Assembly (NCBI GenBank): GCA_003164815.1
Contig: PLUF01000095.1
Span: 20,063-84,062, forward strand
DNA: 64,000 nucleotides
Origin: Candidatus Gagatemarchaeum stordalenia
GTDB lineage: Archaea > Thermoproteota > Nitrososphaeria > Nitrososphaerales > Gagatemarchaeaceae
Direction: 5' to 3'
In this document: in pieces, positions 1 through 8,148 of the stretch
How the letters are laid out: the number at the start of each line of letters is the position of its first letter
How positions within the stretch are numbered: position 1 is the stretch's first letter
Made by a program: the position numbers and the translations under genes
The notes under the pieces: model-generated
Seen by the model: only the letters and a program-made list of their open reading frames with translations
The model's database searches: none
What the model was told of the DNA's origin: nothing

Positions 1-1308
1 CGCGGAGGGCATGACGTCCTTCAGCGCCTCCTCGAAGTCGTTCATGGTGACGATGAGCTTGTCGAGGACCTCGGGGCTCAGCCTCTCCTCTCCGAGCTTG
101 AGCACCGGGAGCATCCTACGCAGCGTCTTCATCGCCGCCTCCTTGCAGAGGTACTCGGCGTCAGCGCCCACGAACCCGTGGGTCACCGCCGCGAGCCTTT
201 CGAGGTCGACGTCCTGGGTCAGCGGCATGTGGCGTGTGTGTATCTGCAGTATCTCGTATCGGCCCTTCTTGTCTGGGACCTTGATCTCGATTTCCCTGTC
301 GAAACGTCCGGGGCGTCTGAGGGCCGGGTCGATAGCGTTCGGGCGGTTCGTCGCCGCTATCACGATGACCTTGCCTCTTGCCTCCAGCCCGTCCATGAGG
401 GATAGTAGCTGCGAGACGACCCTGCGCTCTACCTCGCCGGTGACCTCCTCTCTCTTCGGCGCTATCGAGTCGATCTCGTCGATGAATATGATGGTCGGGG
501 CCTTCTCCTTCGCCTCCTTGAAGATCTCCCTGAGCCTCGCCTCTGACTCGCCGTAGAACTTGCTCATGATCTCAGGGCCCGAGATCGGTATGAAGTGCGC
601 GTTGCTCTCGGTGGCTACCGCCTTCGCCAGCAGGGTCTTCCCTGTCCCCGGCGGCCCATAGAGGAGCACTCCCTTGGGCGCCTCGACACCGAGCTTCTCG
701 AAGATCTCTGGGTGGCGGAGCGGGAGCTCAATCATCTCCCTCACCTTCTGGATCTCGTCCTTGAGACCTCCGATGTCCTCGTAGGTGACCTGGGGCACTC
801 CTCTGAGCGCCTCTCCCTTCTCGGAGATCACGAACACGGTCCTCTGCGTTATCAGGGCCGCCTCTGCGGCAGGGCTTAGGCCGACCACCTGGAAGGTCAA
901 CCTGCCTCCGAAGTACGGGATCATGACGTTGTCTCCCTTGGTTACAGGGACGCTCTCCAGCGCGTCTGCGAGGTATCTCTCGTCGATCGGAGGCACCGCC
1001 TCAAGCGGCGCTACGACGACCTTCTCGGCAGGAGGAGCCTTGACCTTCTTCACGGTAACCATGTCACCGATGGCGACGCCTGCGTTGTTCCTAATCAGCC
1101 CGTCTATCCGTACTATCCCACGGCCTTCGTCTGAGGGATAGAGCGGCAGACACTTTGCGACAGTCCTTCTCTTCCCGCGAATCTCTATGACGTCCCCCGT
1201 CGAGGCGTCGAGTGCATCCATAGCATCATAGTCTATTCTGGCAACCCCGCGTCCCACATCCCTGGTGTAGGCTTCCAGTACCTTCAGTTGGACTTGTTGC
1301 TGGCTCAC
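1..1308 (-). CDS. cdc48: CDC48/VCP-type AAA ATPase, N-terminal part (runs off the window)
   Basis: Hexameric AAA unfoldase that extracts and unfolds proteins, often ahead of the proteasome. The 436 visible residues hold the N-terminal substrate domain (about residues 1-190) and most of the D1 ATPase domain: Walker A GPPGTGKT near residue 220, Walker [15 protein letters not shown] near 270, and [21 protein letters not shown]2 lies beyond the left edge. I placed the start at a GTG 13 bp after the Hsp20 stop, giving [10 protein letters not shown]; a TTG at 1329 would overlap that stop and is the alternative. It follows hsp20 closely on the same strand, so the two may be co-transcribed as a protein-quality-control unit. 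Confidence 0.93.
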   Translation of the reverse strand, partial: MSQQQVQLKVLEAYTRDVGRGVARIDYDAMDALDASTGDVIEIRGKRRTVAKCLPLYPSDEGRGIVRIDGLIRNNAGVAIGDMVTVKKVKAPPAEKVVVAPLEAVPPIDERYLADALESVPVTKGDNVMIPYFGGRLTFQVVGLSPAAEAALITQRTVFVISEKGEALRGVPQVTYEDIGGLKDEIQKVREMIELPLRHPEIFEKLGVEAPKGVLLYGPPGTGKTLLAKAVATESNAHFIPISGPEIMSKFYGESEARLREIFKEAKEKAPTIIFIDEIDSIAPKREEVTGEVERRVVSQLLSLMDGLEARGKVIVIAATNRPNAIDPALRRPGRFDREIEIKVPDKKGRYEILQIHTRHMPLTQDVDLERLAAVTHGFVGADAEYLCKEAAMKTLRRMLPVLKLGEERLSPEVLDKLIVTMNDFEEALKDVMPSA

Positions 1309-1321
1309 GCCTTTATCACTT

Positions 1322-1840
1322 TCAGACAACTCTGACTCGCCTGTATCCCTTATTAGTGTTGTCCCTCAGTTTGAAGACCACCTCGAGCAGACCGTTGTTG
1401 AACGATGCCGAGCCCGAGTCCGGGTCGATGTCGCGCTGGAGGTCTATCTCCGTCCTGTACTTCCTCTCATCCTTCGCAGCCTCCAGGGTCACCTTGTCCT
1501 CGAGGGCGGATATTTGCACGTCCTCCTTGCTCACGCCGGGCATCTCGACCAGCAGCTTCAGGTTTCCCTCCTTCTCGTCTATTATCTGCTCGTAGATGGG
1601 AGCCCTGAACCCGTCAGGACCTATCAGGTTGTCTCCGAAGAACTGGATCCGGGGCTTGCCTTCGGGCCCGAACCCCATGGCCATCCCGGCCACGACCGGC
1701 TTTGAAAATGCCTTCTGTCCCGTGTTTACGCTGGATTTCACTGCGTCTTCCACGCTACGTTCGAACTCCTCGAAGTAGCGGTCGAGCTCTTCGAGCATAT
1801 CTCGTAGGTTCTTTCTTCTTTCCTCGGACAAATTAACCAC
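1322..1840 (-). CDS. hsp20: Small heat-shock protein, Hsp20/alpha-crystallin family
   Basis: ATP-independent holdase chaperone that binds unfolding proteins. 172 residues: an N-terminal arm with a charged helix (residues 5-35), then an alpha-crystallin domain (about 78-172) with the characteristic [15 protein letters not shown] strand and a [12 protein letters not shown] segment. It ends in VRVV, which could act as the short IxI-like tail. The start is GTG, with a TATA-like element about 27 bp upstream, so the message is probably leaderless. It is divergent from a winged-helix regulator gene, and a perfect palindrome lies across its start codon. CDC48 follows 13 bp downstream. Confidence 0.92.
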   Translation of the reverse strand: MVNLSEERRKNLRDMLEELDRYFEEFERSVEDAVKSSVNTGQKAFSKPVVAGMAMGFGPEGKPRIQFFGDNLIGPDGFRAPIYEQIIDEKEGNLKLLVEMPGVSKEDVQISALEDKVTLEAAKDERKYRTEIDLQRDIDPDSGSASFNNGLLEVVFKLRDNTNKGYRRVRVV

Positions 1841-1872
1841 TGGTTAATTAGCTCATGGTTAAATGTTTTTAA
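1833..1872. promoter_or_regulatory. Divergent heat-shock promoter with palindromic operator
   Basis: The palindrome TTAACCACTGGTTAA (1833-1847, seven-base arms around one base) covers the hsp20 GTG codon and its expected transcription start. A further TGGTTAA half-site lies at 1856-1862. An A/T-rich element at 1865-1872 is placed about 27 bp from the start codons of both divergent genes, so it could serve as TATA box in both directions. The layout resembles that of archaeal heat-shock repressors such as Phr, which block hsp20 and AAA ATPase promoters. That the neighbouring regulator binds here is inference. Confidence 0.6.
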
Positions 1873-1898
1873 GTCTTTCGTCCAGGGCACATCTCGGC

Positions 1899-2507
1899 AT
1901 GGCTTCAATCGAGGACATCGCAGATTCCAGGGTGAGGCTTACGATCGCGAGCGCCATATCATCGCGGCCAAGGACGCTCGGCGAGCTCGCCGAGGTGACC
2001 GGAATCTCTGTGCAAGGGGTCCTTAAACACCTGAACAAGCTTTCCGAGTCGGGGATATTGAGGACGAGAAACCTTCCTTCAGGGGAGTACCTCAGGCCGA
2101 GGAAGCTCTACTTCATCGATTCGAGGAGGGTCGCAAACTACTCGGAGGGGGAGATGATCGTGGCCACCTTGGGCGAACAGACCGGAGCTGGCGAACTCAG
2201 GGTCGACGACCCCTACGCCGAGCTGGACGGCCTGGCCCAGGACATCATAGTCATGAGGAGGAGGGCCAGGGAGCTCTCTGCGCGTATGAAGCGGATGATA
2301 GAGGAGGTGACCGAGAACGAGTCCAGAATCGCCAGGCTGATCGAGGGACTCAAGCTCTCCTCCGAGGAGAAGCAGATAGCACGTCTTATCTTCGGCGACG
2401 ATGGACCGGAGCAGGCGAGGAGGATCTTGAGGAAATACTACGGATGCGCGAACCCTGAATCGGCCATCCAGGGTGTCGTCGAGAAGCTGGCGGGGGCAGT
2501 GATATGA
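1899..2507 (+). CDS. Winged-helix transcriptional regulator with coiled-coil C-terminus
   Basis: 202 residues. An N-terminal winged helix-turn-helix (about 8-75) contains TLGELAEVTGISVQGVLKHLNKLSESGIL. A charged, helical region (about 110-165) looks like a dimerising coiled coil. Length and domain order resemble Phr-type archaeal heat-shock regulators, but I cannot show orthology. An ATG at 1863 is in frame upstream but lies inside the A/T-rich promoter element, so the ATG at 1899 is preferred. The last four bases overlap the surE start (ATGA), indicating translational coupling. Divergence from hsp20 suggests it may control that gene and itself. Confidence 0.85.
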   Translation: MASIEDIADSRVRLTIASAISSRPRTLGELAEVTGISVQGVLKHLNKLSESGILRTRNLPSGEYLRPRKLYFIDSRRVANYSEGEMIVATLGEQTGAGELRVDDPYAELDGLAQDIIVMRRRARELSARMKRMIEEVTENESRIARLIEGLKLSSEEKQIARLIFGDDGPEQARRILRKYYGCANPESAIQGVVEKLAGAVI

Positions 2508-3358
2508 AGAAGTCCGCCCTGATAATGGTTACCAACGACGATGGGGTCTTCAGCCCGGGCATCGTGGCGCTGACCGACGCCGTCGAGCGCTATGCACACG
2601 TCGCGGTGATCGCACCAGAGGGCCAGCAGAGCGCGGCCGGGATGAGCCTGACGTTCCACAGACCGCTGCGCGTCGAGAAGGTTCTGGTCCACGGCAGGTC
2701 CTGTCACGCGGTATCCGGGAGCCCCGCCGATTCTGTGATGGTAGGCGTGAACAAGCTGCTCCCTCGACATCCCGACATGGTGGTCTCTGGGATCAACGTA
2801 GGGGAGAACCTCACAATACAGGACATCCTGGCCTCAGGGACGGTCGCGGCCGCGATGGAGGCGGCCCTGCTCGGGATCCCATCGCTCGCCTTCTCGATGG
2901 AGGTGCCGGGGAACAAGCAGTTCAGCCACGGGCAGAAGAACAACCGCTTCGACCTGCCGGCCATGGTCGCCGCTGAGATAACCCACGAGGTGCTCCTGAA
3001 CGGGCTCCCTCCGGGAGTGAGTCTCCTCAACGTGAACTTCCCATGGAAGACCCAGGTGGGGACGAAGGTCAAGATGACCTCAATCGAGGTCCGGAAGTAC
3101 AGGGACTACGTGCTCCAGAGGAAAGACCCGAGGGGCAGGCCGTACTACTGGGTCTGGGGCGCGAGGCTACCCACCTACAAGAAGGACTCGGACGTCTACG
3201 CCGTCCACAGGGACGAGACCATCTCGATATCCCCGCTCTCGCTGGATCTGACCCCTTCCGTAGCCGGACAGACCAGGTCGCTCGGGAAACACCTCGAGTC
3301 GAGGATAGGGGCGATGTACGATACACTATCAAAGATAAATACGAACAAGGATGATTGA
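2504..3358 (+). CDS. surE: 5'/3'-nucleotidase SurE
   Basis: Metal-dependent survival protein that dephosphorylates nucleoside monophosphates. 284 residues. The family signature TNDDG sits at residues 10-14 (Asp12 and Asp13 bind metal). APEGQQSAAGMSLT and SGSPADSV follow, and then SGINVGENL with its metal-binding Asn. Length is slightly above the usual 250-270. The start overlaps the regulator stop by four bases. No sign of damage. The link to the heat-shock regulator is positional only. Confidence 0.93.
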   Translation: MKKSALIMVTNDDGVFSPGIVALTDAVERYAHVAVIAPEGQQSAAGMSLTFHRPLRVEKVLVHGRSCHAVSGSPADSVMVGVNKLLPRHPDMVVSGINVGENLTIQDILASGTVAAAMEAALLGIPSLAFSMEVPGNKQFSHGQKNNRFDLPAMVAAEITHEVLLNGLPPGVSLLNVNFPWKTQVGTKVKMTSIEVRKYRDYVLQRKDPRGRPYYWVWGARLPTYKKDSDVYAVHRDETISISPLSLDLTPSVAGQTRSLGKHLESRIGAMYDTLSKINTNKDD

Positions 3359-3397
3359 GACTACAGGTGGAGAATCGATGGGGGTTGGTGCCTAGGT

Positions 3398-3919
3398 TTG
3401 GCGAATAGGTCGAGGGCGTGGGGCTCTCCGACCGCTCCGGTCGCGCCCCTTCCGGTAAGGTTCGTCATCCTCTCCACGGTCGTGAAACTTGCCTTTCCGC
3501 CCCTATACCTCTCGTCCCTGCCGAAGAGGGCCATCGGCTTCGCATTTCCCAGCGGCAACGAGGGAAAGCTCCTCGGTCTAGCCCTGCTGGGGGTGACGAC
3601 CTCGATCGGACTGCTCCTGGCAAAGTCAATCGGACCTGTCGGACTCCTCCTAATGGTCTGGCTCACCGGTGGGACGGGAGCGCTGATGCTCTACAACTCG
3701 ACGCAGTGCAGGGTGGCGTTCCTCAAGGAGTACTGCTCGGCCTGCAGGCTGAGGCCGATCATCGAGGAGCACGAGTCGATGCACCTCAACGGGGAGAGGA
3801 GCGAGGACGTCCTCTGGAGAGAGACGAGGAAGAAGTACACATACGAGGGCCTATCGCTCGCGGGCGACCCGAAAATCTGCAGCTTCTGCCCGATCGCCAA
3901 AAAGCTAAGAAACGCCTGA
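3398..3919 (+). CDS. Membrane protein with CxxC motifs, unknown function
   Basis: I do not recognise this 173-residue protein. It has two hydrophobic segments (about 57-77 and 80-100), then a cytoplasmic-looking tail with paired cysteines at 113/116 (CSAC) and 161/164 (CSFC). This is a plausible four-Cys metal site; Cys104 is unpaired. The start is a TTG preceded by a weak purine stretch. It sits 40 bp after surE and 16 bp before ABCE1 on the same strand, so it probably belongs to the same transcription unit. Confidence 0.72.
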   Translation: MANRSRAWGSPTAPVAPLPVRFVILSTVVKLAFPPLYLSSLPKRAIGFAFPSGNEGKLLGLALLGVTTSIGLLLAKSIGPVGLLLMVWLTGGTGALMLYNSTQCRVAFLKEYCSACRLRPIIEEHESMHLNGERSEDVLWRETRKKYTYEGLSLAGDPKICSFCPIAKKLRNA

Positions 3920-3935
3920 GAAGGGGTGGGCAGTC

Positions 3936-5747
3936 TTGGTTCACCGCGTCGCTGTACTCGACTCCGACCTGTGCCACTCGGACAAGTGCGGCATAGAGTG
4001 CATCAGGGACTGCCCGGTGAACATCAACGGCGAGCAGTGCATAGTCCTGGGAGATGAGAAGCTCGCCGTCATCTCGGAGTCGCTCTGCATCGGGTGCGGG
4101 ATCTGCGTCAAGGTCTGCCCCTTCGAGGCGATCACCATCCTCAACCTGGGCGAGGAGCTCAAGCAGGACAAGATCCACCAGTACGGGATAAACTCGTTCA
4201 GGCTCTACCGGCTTCCGACGCCGAGGAAGGGCCGGGTCGTCGGGCTCGTGGGCAGGAACGGCGTCGGCAAGTCGACCGCGCTGCAGATCCTCTCCGGGCA
4301 GCTCATCCCGAACCTGGGGGACTACCAGAAGGAGCCCTCGTGGGACAGGTTCCTGTCGTACCTCAGCGGGAGGGAGATGAAGGAGCACTTCAAGAGGATC
4401 GAGCAGGGGGAGATCAGGGTCTCGCTCAAGCCCCAGGCGGTCTACAAGCTGCCCGAGGTGTGGAAGAAGGACGTGAGGTCCCTGCTGGAGAAGGTCGACG
4501 AGACGCACGCGATGGACGAGACGGTCAGGGAGCTCGGGCTCGGAGAGGCGCTCGAGAAGAAAGTCCCGGACCTGAGCGGGGGGGAGCTGCAGCGGGTCGC
4601 GGTGGCGGTAGCGGCGATGAAGGACGCAGACATCTACCTCTTCGACGAACCTTCGTCCTACAACGACATCTACCAGAGGCTTGCGGTCTCGAGGCTGATC
4701 CGCTCGATCGCGGCGAAGGACAAGTACGTCGTCCTCGTGGAGCACGACATCACATTCCTGGACTACGCCAGCGACTACGTGCAGATAATCTACGGCGAGC
4801 CGGGTGCGTACGGTGTAGTCTCCTCCCTCTACCCCTCGCGGACCGGGATAAACTCCCTGCTGGAGGGGATGCTGCCGCAGGAGAACATCAGGTTCAGGGA
4901 CAGGGCGGTCACGTTCGAGACCGTCACGTCGATGGAGAGCCAGCAGTCGGAGGAGGTGATTGCGAGCTACACCGACATAGCGAAGACGTTCCCGGGGTTC
5001 AAGCTCAAGGCGAAGGGCGGAGAGCTGACGAGGGGGATCGTGCTCGGGATAATAGGGGCGAACGCCCTCGGGAAGACGACGTTCCTCCGGATTCTCGCGG
5101 GAGAGGAGAAGCCCGAGAGCGGGTCGATCAACCTCGGGGCGAAGATAGCGTACAAGCCGCAGTACCTGAAGTCTGACTTCTCCGGGACGGTTCAGGAGTT
5201 CTTCCTCGAGAAGGTCGGCAAGGGCTTCGACGAACCGAACCTCCAGGCGAACCTCGCCGTCCCGCTCAGGATCGAGAAGCTGCTCGCCAGGCAGATGTCC
5301 GAGCTCAGCGGCGGAGAGCTGCAGAAGGTGGCGATCGTGACGACGTTCGCCCAGGAGGCGGACCTCTACGCGCTCGACGAGCCTTCGGCCTTCGTGGACG
5401 TGGAGGACCGGTTCGTCATAGCCAAGGCGATCAGCAGGCTCGTCAAGGCCGTGGGCAAGAGCGCGATGGTCATCGACCACGACATCCAGCTCCTCGACCT
5501 CGTCTCCGACAAGATGCTGGTCTTCACCGGCAAACCAGGCGTAGAGGGCGAGGCGACCGCCCCGATGGGCAAGGAGGAGGGGATGAACATCTTCCTCAGG
5601 GAGGTCGGGCTCACCTACCGCCGGGACATCAACAGCGGAAGGCCGCGGGTGAACAAGCCCGACAGCAAGGTCGACAGGGAGCAGAAGGAGAAAGGACAGT
5701 ACTACTACGTCTCCAAGCTCGCGGCCGCCGAGCCGTCGGAAGAGTAG
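3936..5747 (+). CDS. abce1: ABCE1/Rli1 ribosome-recycling ATPase
   Basis: Soluble twin-ATPase that splits 70S ribosomes after termination with aRF1/Pelota. 603 residues. The N-terminal double [4Fe-4S] domain has all eight cysteines (13, 18, 22, 26 and 51, 54, 57, 61). NBD1 has Walker A GRNGVGKST (106-114), signature LSGGELQR and Walker B YLFDEPSS. NBD2 has GANALGKTT, LSGGELQK and YALDEPSAF. TTG start (3936) with a strong purine-rich Shine-Dalgarno sequence (GGGGTGGG, 3923-3930). The two D-loops read SYND and AFVD, slightly unlike the common SYLD/AYLD forms. Confidence 0.97.
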   Translation: MVHRVAVLDSDLCHSDKCGIECIRDCPVNINGEQCIVLGDEKLAVISESLCIGCGICVKVCPFEAITILNLGEELKQDKIHQYGINSFRLYRLPTPRKGRVVGLVGRNGVGKSTALQILSGQLIPNLGDYQKEPSWDRFLSYLSGREMKEHFKRIEQGEIRVSLKPQAVYKLPEVWKKDVRSLLEKVDETHAMDETVRELGLGEALEKKVPDLSGGELQRVAVAVAAMKDADIYLFDEPSSYNDIYQRLAVSRLIRSIAAKDKYVVLVEHDITFLDYASDYVQIIYGEPGAYGVVSSLYPSRTGINSLLEGMLPQENIRFRDRAVTFETVTSMESQQSEEVIASYTDIAKTFPGFKLKAKGGELTRGIVLGIIGANALGKTTFLRILAGEEKPESGSINLGAKIAYKPQYLKSDFSGTVQEFFLEKVGKGFDEPNLQANLAVPLRIEKLLARQMSELSGGELQKVAIVTTFAQEADLYALDEPSAFVDVEDRFVIAKAISRLVKAVGKSAMVIDHDIQLLDLVSDKMLVFTGKPGVEGEATAPMGKEEGMNIFLREVGLTYRRDINSGRPRVNKPDSKVDREQKEKGQYYYVSKLAAAEPSEE

Positions 5748-5762
5748 CGAAGTGCGCCCGTC

Positions 5763-6593
5763 TTGGTCAAGCTCCTGAGAGACTCGCTGGGAGGCCTCCT
5801 CCCCCCTGGCCAGGCGCGCGCCCTCGAGACAGGGATAGACATCATCGGGGACATCGCCATCGTGAAGCTCAGCGAGGAGGCCAAGGCGTCCGGCCCTGTA
5901 GTAGGCGAGGCGATAATGGCCTCGATGAAGAACGTCAAGGCGGTCTTCGACCAGGAAGGAGGGCTGGAGGGCGACTTCAGGCTGAGGCGACTCCGTCGCA
6001 TCGCTGGGGAGGACAGAACCCTGACGCTCCACAGGGAGAACATGCTCAGGTTCAAGGTCGACGTCGAGAAGTGCTACTTCTCTCCCAGGCTCTCCACAGA
6101 GAGGGCCAGGATCGCGGACCTCGTCGAGGACGGGGAGGTCGTCCTGAACATGTTCGCCGGCGTGGGCCCGTACTCGATAACGATCGCGAAGAGGAAGAAG
6201 GCGGAGGTCTACAGCAACGAGCTGAACGAGACGGCGTACCGCCTGCACCTGGAGAACAACAAGCTCAACAAAGTCGAGGCGAGGGTGAAGACGCTGAACC
6301 TTGACGCGATGGTCCTCCCCGACCACCTGAAGGTCAGGTTCGACAGGATCCTGATGCCCCACCCGTCCCAGTCCGACCGGTTCCTTGGGACCGCGAGGGC
6401 CCTCCTGAAGGAGGGAGGCTGGATACACTACTACAGGCACGTCTCGGGTGCCGACATCGAGGAGGCCCGGGCGAACTTGAACGCCGAGCTGGGGAGGACC
6501 CTCGGCGACGGCGCCTCGTTCACCAGCAGGAAGGTGAGGGAGATCGGCCCGCACTACATCGAGCTGGTGGCAGACATTCAGGCGAATGCCTGA
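5763..6593 (+). CDS. trm5: Class I SAM-dependent tRNA methyltransferase, Trm5/TYW2-like
   Basis: Probably methylates G37 of tRNA at N1, or acts in the related wyosine pathway. 276 residues. An N-terminal RNA-binding region leads into YFSPRLSTERARI (105-117), the SAM motif NMFAGVGPYSI (129-139) and the acidic strand VYSNELN. The catalytic-loop position reads MPHP (198-201), where Trm5 proteins usually have NLPK or a relative. Start is TTG. It lies 15 bp after ABCE1 on the same strand, fitting a translation-related operon. The last 16 bp overlap the convergent DUF99 gene. Whether it is Trm5 or a TYW2-type transferase is not decided. Confidence 0.85.
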   Translation: MVKLLRDSLGGLLPPGQARALETGIDIIGDIAIVKLSEEAKASGPVVGEAIMASMKNVKAVFDQEGGLEGDFRLRRLRRIAGEDRTLTLHRENMLRFKVDVEKCYFSPRLSTERARIADLVEDGEVVLNMFAGVGPYSITIAKRKKAEVYSNELNETAYRLHLENNKLNKVEARVKTLNLDAMVLPDHLKVRFDRILMPHPSQSDRFLGTARALLKEGGWIHYYRHVSGADIEEARANLNAELGRTLGDGASFTSRKVREIGPHYIELVADIQANA

Positions 6594-7156
6594 CCCGACG
6601 CACGAACGCCGTGGGCGAGGAGCTTCGCCAGTCTCACCGGCTCGGGGACTCCACCCTGGAGGGTGAACGACTCGATCACCCGGAGAGCATCCAGCTCCGA
6701 GATGGAGGCCAGGCGGGCGTAGACCGTCTGTCCGGTCCTCAGTGCCACCCGGGTCCGCTCCTCCAGCGCCCTGTATCGGGCTAGCTTCCCCGCAGGGTCT
6801 TCGAACCGCAGCCTGATTGCCTCCTCGATCCCGGCCGACTCCCGATAGGTCAGGCAGATGACGGGCCTGCCCGTCTTCTCCGCGACCGCGTCGACGTCGA
6901 CTATGTTGTAGTGGCTGATAATGCAGCCGGAGAGCATTATCGCGTTCACGTCCTTTCTGTCGAGGCGCCGGTTCATGCTTACTATCGAAGAGGTCGCGTC
7001 GTCGCCTCCCACGGTCGCCCGTCCGAGGCAGACTCCGTCAACGACGAGGTCCGACCTCATCACCACGCCCGCAAGGACCGAGCGGGAGTCGCCCTTGCGG
7101 AAGCTCTCCGCAATCCCTAGTACCCTGATGGCGCGCTTGTTCGGGTGGACCCTCAT
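6578..7156 (-). CDS. DUF99 family protein (endonuclease V-like fold)
   Basis: Archaeal DUF99 protein, 192 residues, usual family length. Family features seen: IRVLGIAESFRKG near the N-terminus, VVDGVCLGRATVGGDDATSSI, IMLSGCIISHYNIVDVDAV and TGRPVICLTYRES. The fold is related to endonuclease V, but the cellular role is unknown. The start is ATG with a TATA-like GTATTAAGG about 29 bp upstream, so the transcript is probably leaderless. It is convergent with and overlaps the methyltransferase gene by 16 bp. Confidence 0.86.
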   Translation of the reverse strand: MRVHPNKRAIRVLGIAESFRKGDSRSVLAGVVMRSDLVVDGVCLGRATVGGDDATSSIVSMNRRLDRKDVNAIMLSGCIISHYNIVDVDAVAEKTGRPVICLTYRESAGIEEAIRLRFEDPAGKLARYRALEERTRVALRTGQTVYARLASISELDALRVIESFTLQGGVPEPVRLAKLLAHGVRASGQAFA

Positions 7157-7189
7157 CGAGAAAGTCGCTGGAGCCTCGCCTTAATACTG

Positions 7190-7412
7190 TTAGCGACGCT
7201 CAGCAGGCCCGGAGGCGGACTAGCCCGGAAGATTATCGAAAGGAGGCTCAGACAAATGCCTTCTCTTCATACAGAAATATTCGTAACTCTGATTCATCAC
7301 TGCCCCCAAGTACCCGCGGGCCGTTTGGAGTATAAAGGATTATTCGGGCTCGCGCTCCCTCGTAGAACGGGGACTCGGCCCCGCCGCGGCGCCCCAGCTG
7401 AGACCTGATACC
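7190..7412. other. Gene-free stretch with a TATA box and foldable sequence
   Basis: No credible protein gene here. On the + strand, GAGTATAAAGG (7329-7338) is a strong TATA-like element with no start codon at the right distance. Downstream, GGGCTCG (7346-7352) is fully complementary to CGAGCCC (7424-7430), with internal pairings CTGAG/CTCAG and TGATA/TATCA. The second arm lies inside the 3' end of the nuclease gene. Canonical tRNA T-loop and D-loop motifs are missing. A small RNA is possible; an accidental arrangement is also possible. Confidence 0.3.
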
Positions 7413-8018
7413 TCAGATTATCACGAGCCCCTCGTCGAAACGGCTGACGGAGACCGCGAAGTCCCTCAGCGCGAAGATCGGCACGACCGGGACCCCGAGC
7501 GCCTCTTTCACGGGAGAGGCCAGGAGGGTGAGAATGACCGGAAGGACCGGAGTCTTGACCTTCTTCTTCCTCTTGTAGAGCTCCGTCCTCTCGATCTGGC
7601 TCGCCGCCGCCTGCTCGAGGACCGAGCCCGAGAAGGACTTGCCCCAGTGCTTGCAGTCGACGGAAAGGGCGAGCGTCTGGGACTCGGCGAAGATGTCCAG
7701 CTGCCTGCGGGGCTTGGTGAGCACGATGTTCGTCTTGACGAGGTAGCCGCAGGCCTTCAGGACCCCAGCGCAGAAACCCTCGAACTCCTGCCACGTCAGC
7801 GAGGAGCTCACAGACTCTGGGCTCATCCCGCTCCGGATGAGCGCTATTGCAGCGACGACCTGGTCGGGAACGAGCCCCGTCAGCCCGTGCTGCAGGTCGA
7901 TCCCCATCTCGACAGAAAGGTCCTGGAGCACGTCGAGTGCTGGTCCCTCCCCGCCCGCCTTTCTGACGAGGATCTCGAACGGCCTCTCGGCCGCGGGGGG
8001 CAAGTCGTGTATGTCCAT
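7413..8018 (-). CDS. Predicted Mrr-like PD-(D/E)xK nuclease
   Basis: 201 residues. The central part reads like the restriction-endonuclease-like fold of Mrr proteins: a helix LTWQEFEGFCAGVLKACGY, then RRQLDIFAE and SVDCKHW, where Asp and the DCK triplet match the PD-(D/E)xK active site. The following helix has basic residues (ELYKRKKK). The N-terminal 90 residues look helical and are unassigned. ATG start, with CTAAAATAGG about 30 bp upstream. There is no adjacent methyltransferase, so this is not an obvious restriction system; a DNA-repair or housekeeping nuclease is equally likely. Confidence 0.75.
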   Translation of the reverse strand: MDIHDLPPAAERPFEILVRKAGGEGPALDVLQDLSVEMGIDLQHGLTGLVPDQVVAAIALIRSGMSPESVSSSLTWQEFEGFCAGVLKACGYLVKTNIVLTKPRRQLDIFAESQTLALSVDCKHWGKSFSGSVLEQAAASQIERTELYKRKKKVKTPVLPVILTLLASPVKEALGVPVVPIFALRDFAVSVSRFDEGLVII

Positions 8019-8148
8019 GTGCAGAGAACCGGTGGGGAGATGCTTGTCCTATTTTAGGAGCGCGCGGAGAGAATGCTCTGAGACGGTTCGGAAAATCGGA
8101 GGAGGGTTCGGGGATGCCTGGTCGCCCGACCCCGTCTGACGCGTGCCG

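Noticed and set aside
4000..5747. ABCE1 D-loop variants (SYND, AFVD) as evidence of altered function
   Set aside because: All Walker, signature and Fe-S residues are intact; small D-loop differences are expected among archaea.
3786..6554. 922-codon open frame on the minus strand
   Set aside because: Lies antisense to ABCE1 and the Trm5-like gene, both with full motif sets. It is a by-product of GC-rich third positions and biased codons.
7346..7430. Possible class II tRNA
   Set aside because: 7-base ends pair, but no GTTCRA T-loop or normal D-arm can be drawn. Kept only as a low-confidence small-RNA candidate.
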